Shown here: in pieces, positions 35,437 through 43,770 of the stretch | How the letters are laid out: each line of letters begins with the position of its first letter | How positions within the stretch are numbered: the first letter of the stretch is position 1 | DNA from: Oribacterium sinus | Lineage (GTDB): Bacteria; Bacillota; Clostridia; Lachnospirales; Lachnospiraceae | DNA length: 64,000 nucleotides | NCBI RefSeq assembly: GCF_014202695.1 | Contig: NZ_JACHHH010000009.1 | Location: forward strand, 78,053 to 142,052 | Direction of reading: 5' to 3' | The notes under the pieces: generated by a model | What the model was told of the DNA's origin: nothing | Databases searched by the model: none | What the model saw: the letters and a program-made list of their open reading frames with translations, nothing else | Made by a program: the position numbers and the translations under genes

Positions 35437-36633
35437 ATGAAAACAATTACAAGAGCAAAGTATCTAGACAGAATCATTGAACTGAATGGTACTCCTGACA
35501 TCAAGATCATCACGGGCATTCGTCGATCCGGTAAGTCTAATCTGATGCAGGCGTATATTGAATATCTGAAAAGCCATTTTGAAAACATCAATATTATCTT
35601 CATTGACTTCATGGATTTGGCGTATGAGGAAATTAAGGAATACCATGCCTTACACGCCTATGTGGAAGAACATTATCAGGAAGGTAAAACGAACTATCTG
35701 TTTGTAGACGAGGTGCAGATGTGCCCCAAGTTTGAGTTGGCAATTAATAGCCTGTACTCTAAGGGAAAATACGACATCTATGTAACAGGCTCCAATGCTT
35801 TCCTGTTGAGTGCGGATCTGGCAACTCTGTTTACCGGACGCTATATTGAAATTCATGTGTTTCCTTTCAGCTTCCGGGAATATTGCCAATATTATGATGA
35901 TGTTAGTGATAAAGATAAGCTCTTTGATGATTACGCTATCAGGGGCGGTTTAGCAGGTTCTTACGCTTACAGAACCGAAAAAGACAGAACAAACTATATC
36001 AAAGAGGTCTACGAAACGATTGTTACAAGGGATTTGGTGCAGAAATATGCGCTCCCGGACACTTTGGTTTTACAGCGTCTGAGCGAGTTCCTTATGGATA
36101 ATATCAGCAACCTGACTTCCCCTAATAAGATTAGTCAGCTGCTGACAGCAAATGAGACTCCGACCAATCATGTAACCGTCGGCAAGTACATTAAGTATTT
36201 GTGCAGTGCTTTTGTATTTTATGATATTAAAAGATACGACATCCGAGGCAAGAAATACCTTGAAAGTTCTGAAAAGTTCTATTTGTGTGACAGCGGTATT
36301 CGATATGCAATACTGGGAAGCAGAAATATGGATTACGGCAGAGTATATGAAAACATCGTTTGCATCGAACTTCTTCGCCGTGGATACGATGTCTATGTCG
36401 GCAAGCTCTATCAAAAGGAGGTCGACTTTGTTGCTCAGAGAGGCAGCGAGAAGATTTATATTCAGGTCAGCGACAACATTTCCGGGCAGGAAACATTTGA
36501 GAGAGAATGCGCTCCTCTGCTTCAGATCCGAGATGCTTATCCGAAAATGATTATTGCCAGAACCAAACATCCAAAATATAGTTATGAAGGAATCGAAATT
36601 CATGATATAGCCGATTGGTTGCGACAAGAATAA
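35437..36633 (+). CDS. AAA_14/DUF4143 family ATPase
   Basis: A 398-residue archaeal-type AAA ATPase. Walker A is G-I-R-R-S-G-K-S near residue 29, Walker B is YLFVDEVQM near 90, and the sensor-like VTGSNAFLLS and the TGRYIEIHVFPFSFREY block are typical. The C-terminal DUF4143 domain ends with a restriction-nuclease-like fold (EVDFVAQRG, YIQVS). The family is widespread, often on mobile DNA, and its role is not settled. The start at 35437 begins at the conserved MKTITRAKYLDRI; an open frame extends to 35347. Its ribosome-binding site is weak. A strong terminator follows. Confidence 0.85.
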   Translation: MKTITRAKYLDRIIELNGTPDIKIITGIRRSGKSNLMQAYIEYLKSHFENINIIFIDFMDLAYEEIKEYHALHAYVEEHYQEGKTNYLFVDEVQMCPKFELAINSLYSKGKYDIYVTGSNAFLLSADLATLFTGRYIEIHVFPFSFREYCQYYDDVSDKDKLFDDYAIRGGLAGSYAYRTEKDRTNYIKEVYETIVTRDLVQKYALPDTLVLQRLSEFLMDNISNLTSPNKISQLLTANETPTNHVTVGKYIKYLCSAFVFYDIKRYDIRGKKYLESSEKFYLCDSGIRYAILGSRNMDYGRVYENIVCIELLRRGYDVYVGKLYQKEVDFVAQRGSEKIYIQVSDNISGQETFERECAPLLQIRDAYPKMIIARTKHPKYSYEGIEIHDIADWLRQE

Positions 36634-36641
36634 ACAAGGCG

Positions 36642-36690
36642 AAATATCTCCGTCATTCTCTTTTGAAATGATGGAGATATTTTTATTTTC
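36642..36690 (+). terminator. Terminator after DUF4143 ATPase
   Basis: AAATATCTCCGTCATT (36642-36657) pairs with AATGATGGAGATATTT (36667-36682) with one G-T pair, followed by TTATTTTC. Confidence 0.88.
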
Positions 36691-36781
36691 TGAGCGAATT
36701 AACAATTCTAAAACAATTCCTTTACTAAAAGAATTGAATTTCGTTAAAAAAAGTGCATAATATTTTTAACGAGGTAATTTT

Positions 36782-37396
36782 ATGGAAAGACCAAATATAT
36801 TAGGAAAAACACGTGATACCATAACGAAATTTAAACCAGGCTCGGTATTTTCAGCGAGTGACTTTTCTGATATTTCAGATAGTGCAAAAATAGGAGTCAC
36901 GTTATCGAGACTGGAGAAAGAAGGCTTAATAAAAAAAATATTACATGGCATTTATGTATATCCAGAATACAATTCTTTTCTTGGGGAATGTATCGAACCG
37001 GATCCTAACGATGTTGCACACGCTATAGCAAGAAAATTTGGTTGGACGATTGTTCCTTATGGCGACACTGCTCTTAACATATTGGGGTTGTCTACGCAAG
37101 TACTCTCTGTTTGGATTTATGTATGTGATGGTGCTTATAAAAAATATACCTATAAAAAGATAATGTTGGAATTCAAAAAGACAACGAATAAGGAAATTTC
37201 AAAATTATCTTATAAAACGGCACTAGTAATCCAAGCAATAAAGGCTATTGGCAAGGATGGAATTACTGAGAGTGTAATAAAGCAGATTAGAGAGAAATTT
37301 TCTACGGAAGAGAAAATATCAATGCTTGAAGAAGCAAAATTTGCCACGTCGTGGGTGTACGTAGTAATAAAACAAATATGTGAGGATATGCAATGA
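36782..37396 (+). CDS. DUF6088 family protein (AbiEi-like antitoxin)
   Basis: A 204-residue protein with an N-terminal winged helix (VFSASDFSDISDSAKIGVTLSRLEKEGLIKKILHGIYVYPEY) and a DUF6088/AbiEi C-terminal domain (AIARKFGWTIVPYGDTALNILGLSTQV). These are the antitoxin/repressor partners of AbiEii nucleotidyltransferase toxins in type IV TA and abortive-infection systems. The start follows GAGG 8 bases upstream. Its stop overlaps the ATG of the partner gene (ATGA), but that toxin ends after 19 codons, so only the antitoxin survives here. The composition is AT-rich, unlike the core genes. Confidence 0.85.
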   Translation: MERPNILGKTRDTITKFKPGSVFSASDFSDISDSAKIGVTLSRLEKEGLIKKILHGIYVYPEYNSFLGECIEPDPNDVAHAIARKFGWTIVPYGDTALNILGLSTQVLSVWIYVCDGAYKKYTYKKIMLEFKKTTNKEISKLSYKTALVIQAIKAIGKDGITESVIKQIREKFSTEEKISMLEEAKFATSWVYVVIKQICEDMQ

Positions 37397-37452
37397 GACA
37401 GATTGCAAAATTGAATTATAAAGATAGAGAGGCTTTATTTACCTTATCTTAG
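37393..37452 (+). pseudogene. Truncated AbiEii-like toxin start
   Basis: MRQIAKLNYKDREALFTLS then TAG. The first residues match the N-terminus of AbiEii/DUF1814 nucleotidyltransferase toxins, which are normally about 250-300 residues. The ATGA overlap with the antitoxin is intact, so the truncation is in the toxin only. Sequence after the stop to 37540 shows no further homology that I recognise. Confidence 0.6.
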
Positions 37453-37546
37453 TTTGACAAAGACAAACAGTGAAGTGGCTTAAACACTTGATAAAGTTTA
37501 TCTATTTTTGACACAACTGAATAATTGCTGACTGATATGGGACGAA

Positions 37547-37634
37547 CTCCCAAGCACTAGTTGTGAGTTCGATTCCCGCAGGGATCATTCGTTCTTGCAG
37601 CAATGATTAGAGAGATTCGTTGCTGCAATTTTTT
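37547..37634 (+). repeat. Direct repeat copy 2: tRNA-Arg 3' half plus terminator
   Basis: The first 41 bases (to 37587) are the 3' half of the tRNA at 34902, without any 5' half to pair with, so no tRNA is made. The terminator hairpin TTGCAGCAA (37595-37603)/TTGCTGCAA (37620-37628) with a T-run is intact. With copy 1 it bounds a 2.6-kb segment holding the ATPase and the AbiE remnant, like old attachment sites or a segmental duplication. Confidence 0.85.
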
Positions 37635-37681
37635 TAAATATGGACTAGGGATGCTTACAATATTTTGAAAGAAGGCGTAAC

Positions 37682-38086
37682 GTGCAGCACAAGAATATAA
37701 AAAAAGAATGCGAAGAGCTATGGGCAAAAAATAAATATTATGTGCTGAGCAAATCCCATAAGGCATATCTGGATATCCGAGAGTATTTGAAAGAAAAGGA
37801 AGTGGATATTGCATATCTACAGCGAAAAATACAAAGCATAAAGGATATAGAAGAGAGTAAAAAAGATTTTCATAATGCTATTCTTCATGTATGGGGATAT
37901 TTTAAAAAAGAAGCAAGTGAAACGGAAAAACAAGGATTATTTGAGATATTAGAAGAATATATGAAAGGGGAAAATAGTCAGGAAGCTGTGATTCAATATC
38001 TTAACGCTTTACTAAGGAAATATCCCAATCAATATTTAGAGGAATCTACTTTCTTAGCAGGAGAAAATTATGAGACTATGGCATGA
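37682..38086 (+). CDS. DUF1722 (YbgA-like) protein
   Basis: A 134-residue protein of the DUF1722/YbgA type: LWAKNKYYVLSKSHKAYLDI near the N-terminus, a helical middle, and YPNQYLEESTFL near the C-terminus. The function is unknown, though it is often linked to photolyase and other DNA-repair genes. The start is GTG with GAAGG upstream. Its 3' end overlaps the next gene by 17 bases, implying coupling. A degraded copy of its first codons also appears after the first tRNA repeat (about 35060-35090), evidence that the flanks were duplicated. Confidence 0.8.
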   Translation: MQHKNIKKECEELWAKNKYYVLSKSHKAYLDIREYLKEKEVDIAYLQRKIQSIKDIEESKKDFHNAILHVWGYFKKEASETEKQGLFEILEEYMKGENSQEAVIQYLNALLRKYPNQYLEESTFLAGENYETMA

Positions 38087-38438
38087 ACAACTGATTCCCA
38101 TATTGCCGAAAAATCAGCTTCTTGGACAACATAGAGAATGCTGTGCCCTTAGAGGAAATGGGTGGAATAAGAAGCATAAAACAGTAGATTATGCATTTTC
38201 CTATTCTCCGTATCACCTATTTATCTTTCATTCTTTAGTTATGGATGAAATGGAAAAAAGAGGGTATAAGGTTTCTGAAGGGTGGAGAGATAAGAATTAT
38301 AGAGGAAAGACAGCAGAAAAATACAATAATCTTGAAGAAAAAATGATAGAAAGTCCTATCTACAAAGAGCATAATGGGGAATATTTGATGGAGTGTATAG
38401 AAAACCTGCGAAATAAGGGTATAAAAATAGAACTATAA
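38070..38438 (+). CDS. Pyrimidine-dimer glycosylase/TIGR02328-like protein
   Basis: A 122-residue protein starting MRLWHEQLIPILPKNQLLGQHRECCALRGNGW, the signature of the TIGR02328 family related to pyrimidine-dimer DNA glycosylase/endonuclease V, followed by VDYAFSYSPYHLFIFHSLVMDEMEKRGY. If active it would nick DNA at UV lesions. It overlaps the end of the DUF1722 gene by 17 bases, so they are cotranscribed. A bulged hairpin (38464-38494) follows but lacks a T-run. Confidence 0.78.
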   Translation: MRLWHEQLIPILPKNQLLGQHRECCALRGNGWNKKHKTVDYAFSYSPYHLFIFHSLVMDEMEKRGYKVSEGWRDKNYRGKTAEKYNNLEEKMIESPIYKEHNGEYLMECIENLRNKGIKIEL

Positions 38439-38552
38439 ATGTTTTAATGGTTTATATTACTAAAGCTTATTGCTCTCAAAAGGAGAGATAAGCTAATGAT
38501 TCTTGAAGCATCTTTTTATTCAGACACAAACCACTGTTAAAGGAGGATTACT

Positions 38553-39008
38553 ATGTTAGAAATTGGAACAAAGGCACCGGATTTTACATTGCCGGATCAG
38601 AACGGAAATATGCACTCTCTGTCAGAGTACAGAGGAAAGAAAGTTATTTTATATTTTTACCCAAAGGACAATACCGCTGGTTGCACGAAGCAGGCTTGCG
38701 GCTTTGCAGAACGATATCCCCAGTTTACGGAAAAAGGTGCCGTGGTTTTGGGCATTAGTAAGGATAGCGTAGCATCTCATAAGAAGTTTGAAGAGAAATA
38801 CGGCCTGCCCTTTACTATTCTTTCCGATCCGGAGCTTGTGGCAATTCAAGCCTATGATGTTTGGCAGGAGAAAAAGAACTACGGTAAGACCTATATGGGT
38901 GTGGTTCGTACTACTTATTTGATTGATGAAAATGGAAAGATTGTAAAGGCATTTGACAAGGTAAAGGCGGCGGATAACCCGGAGCAGATGCTGGGAGAAT
39001 TGGGATAA
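38553..39008 (+). CDS. bcp: Thiol peroxidase of the BCP/PrxQ group
   Basis: A 151-residue peroxiredoxin reducing hydroperoxides with electrons from thioredoxin. DFTLPDQNG, VILYFYPKDNTAGCTKQACGF with the peroxidatic Cys at residue 44 and the second Cys five residues on, ISKDSVASHKKFEEKYGLPFTILSD, and TYLIDENGKI are all typical, and the length is normal. AAAGGAGG lies 6 bases before the ATG. It stands alone, at the right end of the decayed tRNA segment. Confidence 0.95.
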   Translation: MLEIGTKAPDFTLPDQNGNMHSLSEYRGKKVILYFYPKDNTAGCTKQACGFAERYPQFTEKGAVVLGISKDSVASHKKFEEKYGLPFTILSDPELVAIQAYDVWQEKKNYGKTYMGVVRTTYLIDENGKIVKAFDKVKAADNPEQMLGELG

Positions 39009-39483
39009 TAGTTTTATGTTTAAGTCATTATAAAGATGCATCGCAGCCTCGACATCATCCTTTCACTACCATGGATGGTAAATAATTTAATGTAAGATAC
39101 ATTACTCTATATATGTTTAATCAACAATAAAAGTAGAAGTTGTAGACATGTTGAAAAGGGACTTAAACTATTTCAAGATTCGAGCTATCTACGAACTAGC
39201 TATGTTGTTACAGAATAATCTGTAATCCACATTTCTAGACGATAGAGATCACGGTGGACATTAGTGAGTTAATCTCCCCCATATTAGTGTGGATAAAGTT
39301 ATGGAAGTAGTATTCTGGAATTATTTCAAGATCTTCCATAAACAAAAGAACAAGTTTAAGGTAGCCTTTGCTTTAGGTTACTTCTAGATAAACTTCATTA
39401 CATATCAGTTAATTATTTTATTGAAACAGGATTAGCTTTTTTAATCATTGAGGTTATTTGATAAACAGTGAGGAGAAAAATTA
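39009..39483. other. AT-rich intergenic stretch
   Basis: A 475-base gap between bcp and the FRG gene. No frame with recognisable homology, RNA gene or strong terminator was seen. It probably contains decayed sequence and the promoter of the next gene. Confidence 0.5.
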
Positions 39484-40347
39484 ATGAAAACGTATAAAGT
39501 AAAAAAATGGAGAGAATTCTTAAATGTAATAAGAGAAACGAGGCAACGATTTGGGGAAAACTGTTGGTTTAGAGGTCATTCAAATGTTGATTATATGTTA
39601 TTACCAGGGGCATATAGAGTACTATATGTAGTAGAAGATCAATTTGGACGACCGTTAGATCCAGTAATTGTGAAAAACTATAATAATAGGGGAGATAAAG
39701 TATATCTTCCCCATTGGATGTATCTTACTCATTTCATAGATGAATTAAAAAAAGAACATATTAAATATCCTTCCAAAATAGTTGATCAATTGTGTATGGC
39801 TCAGCATTATGGTTTAAAAACCTCATTATTAGATTGGTCTACAGACTTGTCCATAGGCTTGTTTTTTGCTTGTGATAAGCGTATTAAGGGAACTGAAGCA
39901 GCAATCTATATTTTAAATCCACGACAATATAATGATGATATGAATGCTAAAGATAAAATTTTTAGTAGTAAAGAACTTGAAAAAGATATTGGCAGTTTCC
40001 TATTTCCAATTGCTTTTACAGGACCAAGAAAAGATAAGAGGATGTGTAGGCAATCTGGTAATTTTACAATGCATAATGCTATGATTTGGCCTTTGGACTA
40101 CAATGATTATAATGATTCGATTATAAAAATCGAAATAGATGGATTATTAATGGATGAAATTGAAAAGACATTAACTGATTTTGGAATTACTCATGATTCT
40201 ATATATGTACAAAGGGATATTAAGGATAATATATCCAAGATAGTAGAAGCAATAAATTGCAATGATTTGAACATGTTTATAAAAAAAAGGAAAAAGCTAT
40301 TTGCTAAGACTCCTCTTCAAGAAAGAGGCATATGCCATAGCGTTTGA
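39484..40347 (+). CDS. FRG-domain protein
   Basis: A 287-residue protein with the FRG domain: NCWFRGHSNVDYMLLPGAYR (residues 27-46, with the F-R-G motif), then MAQHYGLKTSLLDWSTDLSIGLFFACD near 105. The domain is common in phage-defence and toxin-like genes, with no settled biochemical activity. The gene is much richer in AT than the core genes (many ATA and AAT codons), suggesting transfer. GAGGAG lies 9 bases before the ATG. A run of eight As near 40281 lies close to the 3' end, so the C-terminal residues could be altered by slippage. It is flanked by an IS110 remnant and an HTH gene. Confidence 0.85.
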   Translation: MKTYKVKKWREFLNVIRETRQRFGENCWFRGHSNVDYMLLPGAYRVLYVVEDQFGRPLDPVIVKNYNNRGDKVYLPHWMYLTHFIDELKKEHIKYPSKIVDQLCMAQHYGLKTSLLDWSTDLSIGLFFACDKRIKGTEAAIYILNPRQYNDDMNAKDKIFSSKELEKDIGSFLFPIAFTGPRKDKRMCRQSGNFTMHNAMIWPLDYNDYNDSIIKIEIDGLLMDEIEKTLTDFGITHDSIYVQRDIKDNISKIVEAINCNDLNMFIKKRKKLFAKTPLQERGICHSV

Positions 40348-40639
40348 GTTATTTAGTAATAATGTTATTGTTGCAAAAAGAGGAACATCATTGTTGGAAT
40401 TTATAAATATTTCTAGAAAACTGATATGTAACCACATTCTGTCAAGTGTAAATTATAGAAGATTGCATAAAATTATATTTAATGATTCTGAAGAGATATA
40501 GAAGAGAGCTCTGGAGTATCAGCTCCTGGCTTTGACTATTCCTGATATACGTGGATTGGTTACCCACCGTAACAACGGGATGATGATGTCAAGGCTACAA
40601 AGCACCGCTTTAGCGGCGCAATGTTGCACCCATAGCATT

Positions 40640-40840
40640 AGGCAATATAATCGTCATTATGTCCTAGATAAAGCAGGCAAGTTCTCTCGCTATTGCTGTT
40701 TTGACTACTTTGTGTTTCTTATATATACCAAGAACCATATTGTAATACCTGCGTCTTAGAAGCTCGTTTGCTTTATCTGCATAAGTTATGACTTCCGGTG
40801 TGTTTCTGGACTGTCGTGATTTCAATTCTTTCGATTTGAA
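40640..40840 (-). pseudogene. IS110-family transposase C-terminal remnant
   Basis: On the minus strand one frame reads SKELKSRQSRNTPEVITYADKANELLRRRYYNMVLGIYKKHKVVKTAIARELACFI, then TAG at 40666-40664 where Trp is usual. This is the C-terminus of IS110/IS116 transposases. No N-terminal catalytic domain or complete end is present. It lies between the FRG gene and the operator of the HTH gene. Confidence 0.75.
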
Positions 40841-40920
40841 TCCAATCAGTATCCTCGCATAGCATTAAGATGCTTCTGTAAGCAGAATATGTAAAGCCAT
40901 TTGAAAACATTACCAATTTA

Positions 40921-40969
40921 TGTATACTCATATAAACAAAAACTAATTTAAGGTTTATATTAGTATACA
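40921..40969. promoter_or_regulatory. Long palindromic operator of HTH gene
   Basis: TGTATACTCATATAAAC (40921-40937) and GTTTATATTAGTATACA (40953-40969) are 17-base inverted arms matching at 16 positions, with a 15-base spacer, ending 18 bases before the ATG. Such two-arm operators are typical of autoregulated HipB/Xre antitoxins. Confidence 0.75.
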
Positions 40970-40987
40970 TTAAATGGGGTGCATTAG

Positions 40988-41308
40988 ATGAAGAGAGCAG
41001 CATATAACATACTTCCGGGTACAGAAGAAATATTAAAAACCATGGGTGAGCAGATTAAGCTTGCCAGACTCAGACGAAGCCTATCTTCGGAGCTGACCGC
41101 AGAACGTGCCGGAATCAGCCGAGCATCTTTGTGGAAGGTTGAAAAAGGCGACCCATCCGTAGCAATGGGAATCTATGCGGCAGTTTTGCATGCTCTAAAC
41201 AATCTTGATAAAGATCTTCTACTACTTGCAAAGGATGATGCGCTTGGTAGGCAAATTCAAGATTTGAATCTGATAACAAGAAAGCGTGCACCAAGGAGGA
41301 ATAAATAG
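40988..41308 (+). CDS. Xre-family HTH regulator (HipB-like)
   Basis: A 106-residue protein with a single Xre/Cro helix-turn-helix: MGEQIKLARLRRSLSSELTAERAGISRASLWKVEKGDPSVAMGIYAAVLHAL (about residues 19-70). The short basic tail resembles HipB-type antitoxins that pair with HipA kinases. No HipA gene follows: the next 75 bases run into the converging gene at 41386. GGGGTG precedes the ATG, and a long palindromic operator lies just upstream, so it probably represses itself. Confidence 0.82.
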   Translation: MKRAAYNILPGTEEILKTMGEQIKLARLRRSLSSELTAERAGISRASLWKVEKGDPSVAMGIYAAVLHALNNLDKDLLLLAKDDALGRQIQDLNLITRKRAPRRNK

Positions 41309-41385
41309 TGGTGTACAGCCCGGGTAGAATTTGGTTAACTATGGAAATGGATTGTCCCTTCGCTTTCTTTAAGAAATCTTCATGC

Positions 41386-42087
41386 CTACCAGTTGCAAGT
41401 TTCCACATGTTTTTTGCTATGTTTTTTGACTATGATTTCTGAAATTTCCGTATTATCGGCATTTGTCTTAATAAGAATCCAATCATCAAAATACTTGTAG
41501 ATATAGGGATATCTCTCAAATAGTGTGTAGGTTGAGGCTAGTCCGTCTTCGCTGATTTCCCCCAGGATTGTTTCTGCATCATAGCCTTTATTTTTCAGAA
41601 AGTCTGCAAATGCAGAATCATATTTTTGATAATCTTGTAATATAAAGCTGTCCACCTTAGCCTCGACTTCGTCTCGAAAATCAAATTCATAATCATCTTC
41701 ATCAAGCCTGTTTTTTATTAGTTCTAAGGGCATTTTGATTCTGAAAGGACCGGGGATAACATAGTACCACCTATGGTCTATATCATAAAAATAGCCATAA
41801 TCGACAAAATCCAATTCACTGAATATTTCCCTTTCCGTATTGCCTTCGGAAAAGGGCTCTCCGGTAGGGGAATGGGTATCAAACCATCCATATCCGCCAT
41901 TTTCACTACCTATCTGTCCAATTAAAGCGGTTTCTCCCAGTGAGAAAAGATATTCTACGTCCTTTGGGGATTTGTACCACCATAGCAGTCTGTTCCCGAC
42001 ATTTTTAAAATATCCTCCGTTTCCGCTCCATCCATATTGCACGTGTCCATTTTTAAGTCTTCTAGCAATAATACTGGTATCTCCCAT
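41386..42087 (-). CDS. Hypothetical protein, possible accessory/immunity type
   Basis: Not recognised. A 233-residue acidic soluble protein, rich in Tyr, Trp and Asp, with no signal peptide or membrane segment. It starts MGDTSIIARRLKNGHVQYGWSGNGGYFKNVGNRLLWWY and has repeated aromatic-glycine motifs, and a YPYIYKYFDDWILI segment near 200. The pattern would suit a globular immunity-like or carbohydrate-interacting protein, but no family can be named. AAAGGAGG precedes the ATG. It follows the AlbA_2 gene by 60 bases on the same strand, so the pair probably forms an operon. Confidence 0.75.
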   Translation of the reverse strand: MGDTSIIARRLKNGHVQYGWSGNGGYFKNVGNRLLWWYKSPKDVEYLFSLGETALIGQIGSENGGYGWFDTHSPTGEPFSEGNTEREIFSELDFVDYGYFYDIDHRWYYVIPGPFRIKMPLELIKNRLDEDDYEFDFRDEVEAKVDSFILQDYQKYDSAFADFLKNKGYDAETILGEISEDGLASTYTLFERYPYIYKYFDDWILIKTNADNTEISEIIVKKHSKKHVETCNW

Positions 42088-42147
42088 TGCTTCTTCCTCC
42101 TTTCAAACGTATTGGTAAAATTACTGAATGTATCGCAAAATATTACA

Positions 42148-43491
42148 TTACTGTACTGCTCTGTAGCGTGTGGTAAGACTACCCCCCAGTTTTATAATCT
42201 GCCCCCGATCCACCATGGTTTTTAGAATGCGGCCTGCAGTAGACTGGCTGACTTCCAATAGTTCTTGCACTTCCTTTCTGGTGATATCTTTTTGCCTGGA
42301 AAGGACTTGCAGGATTTGCTCTTCAGCGGAGGGCAGGGTAGAAGAGGATGCGACAGAATAAGGAGTTACAGAATAGATGACACTATCCTCTTTTACGATT
42401 TGTCCTGCATTGGTATTGGGAAGGACGATTTTAAAGGCATTGTTGCTACAGATGATGGAGGGCTGTTTCCATTTTCCAAAGTAGCTATCCATGATTTTTT
42501 TAATGCCGGTTCCATAGGCTTCTATTAATTGCAAACGATAGAAAATATTGGCAAGATGGGGATTTCGGCAAACGGAAATCCCTAACTTGATATCCGCAAG
42601 TTCCAATCCTGTGGGTAGACCGCCAAGAGTGACAAACTCCATATGATCCGGATAAATACTGATCAGGGTAGCGGCATGGAAGGCGTAGTCCCTATGTACC
42701 AAAGAATTGAGCAGTACCTCCCGGACAGCCACTTCCGGATAATCCCGATTGTCAATCCGTAGCAATTTATCAAAGCTTGCATGCACTTGGTTGTGAAGGT
42801 CGATATAGTCGTATACATCATGAAGCTGTTGCATAAGGGAACCGGAAAACTCTCTTCGGTCTTTAAAGATATTTTGTGTATTTCCCTCGAAAACGGCTAC
42901 CTTAATAGAATAGGGGCATTGATCGGATAGTAGCAATCCAAGATTTGTGTAGAGCTTATCAACAGATTGTAAGTGAAGGCTTTGCATTTGTGCCTGTGCG
43001 AAAGGAATCTTACGAGTTTTAAATTCTTGCTTTAGCGCATCGAAACTTAAGGCTTGATTTATGGAACGCATCTCTTCAAAACTGTCACCGTCCGATTCTT
43101 TAATCATTTGTCGGATGGCTGTATCACTGGCGGGGACAGAAGAATACCCTTGTCTTACATAGACTCCTTCAGGACGAAGGCCTTTTTTGGATAAATAGTA
43201 TGGGCGATTGATTCCCCTTTGGATATGAATGGCAATGATGGATTTTCCCTCGTATTCCAGCGCTTCATAATGAATAAACATGGTGATGTCCGGTTTAATA
43301 CTGTCCCGTACCATGTTGGAAATTTGTAGAGTAGAGGCGTCTATGTCCTCTAATCCCAAGATTTCACCGTGATCAGAAACACCCACATAGACGGTGCCTC
43401 CATTACAGTTGGCAAAAGCAAGAATTTCTTTCTTGATATCCTCCTGCACGATTGATTTTAGCTCAACTTTTTCCGTTTCTTGAAAAGTCAT
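42148..43491 (-). CDS. AlbA_2/Schlafen-type ATP-binding regulator
   Basis: A 447-residue protein. The N-terminal AlbA_2 domain is clear: ETEKVELKSIVQEDIKKEILAFANCNGGTVYVGVSDHGEILGL (residues 4-46), followed by the RPYYLSKKGLRPEGVYVRQG block. The middle holds the HATPase-like VREVLLNSLVHRDYAF and FVTLGGLPTGL segment. The C-terminus is a winged helix (ITRKEVQELLEVSQSTAGRILKTMVDRGQI). GGAAGGTGAG precedes the ATG. Such proteins appear as regulators or in defence loci, and the fragments at 34.3 kb and 35.1 kb are from the same family. The upstream region has 9-base AATCATTCT-type repeats at about 43590-43618 that could be operator sites. Confidence 0.85.
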   Translation of the reverse strand: MTFQETEKVELKSIVQEDIKKEILAFANCNGGTVYVGVSDHGEILGLEDIDASTLQISNMVRDSIKPDITMFIHYEALEYEGKSIIAIHIQRGINRPYYLSKKGLRPEGVYVRQGYSSVPASDTAIRQMIKESDGDSFEEMRSINQALSFDALKQEFKTRKIPFAQAQMQSLHLQSVDKLYTNLGLLLSDQCPYSIKVAVFEGNTQNIFKDRREFSGSLMQQLHDVYDYIDLHNQVHASFDKLLRIDNRDYPEVAVREVLLNSLVHRDYAFHAATLISIYPDHMEFVTLGGLPTGLELADIKLGISVCRNPHLANIFYRLQLIEAYGTGIKKIMDSYFGKWKQPSIICSNNAFKIVLPNTNAGQIVKEDSVIYSVTPYSVASSSTLPSAEEQILQVLSRQKDITRKEVQELLEVSQSTAGRILKTMVDRGQIIKLGGSLTTRYRAVQ

Positions 43492-43691
43492 TTTCTCACC
43501 TTCCGAATTTCTTTAGAGTTTCTAATATTCTTGTCCAGTTGCTCCATTTTTATTGACTTCCAAACATTTCAAGAATGCCAATTCTTTCTAACCATTCTAA
43601 TCATTCTAATCATTCTTGTCAATGAAATGAGGAGAACTGCTTAAAGCGGTGTAGGACGGTATGTGAGTATTTCAAAGTAAGAAAAAAACAG

Positions 43692-43745
43692 TTGACAAAG
43701 GAAAAAAACAGCTATAAAGTAAATGTATCAGATACAAATACATTT
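43692..43745 (+). promoter_or_regulatory. Promoter and operator of Rrf2 operon
   Basis: TTGACA (43692-43697) and TATAAA (43713-43718) form a promoter with a short 15-base spacer. TGTATC-A-GATACA (43724-43736) is a perfect palindrome, and wider arms AAATGTAT (43721-43728)/ATACATTT (43738-43745) overlap it. A palindrome at the start of transcription suits autorepression by the Rrf2 protein; that is inference. Confidence 0.6.
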
Positions 43746-43770
43746 AAAATAGGGTATAGAGGAGTAGGAA

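Noticed and set aside
36070..36705. 211-codon minus-strand frame
   Set aside because: It is antisense to the DUF4143 ATPase and crosses its terminator.
37541..37587. Second tRNA (anticodon would read CCC)
   Set aside because: No 5' half can pair with the acceptor, D or anticodon arms; it is only a 3' fragment.
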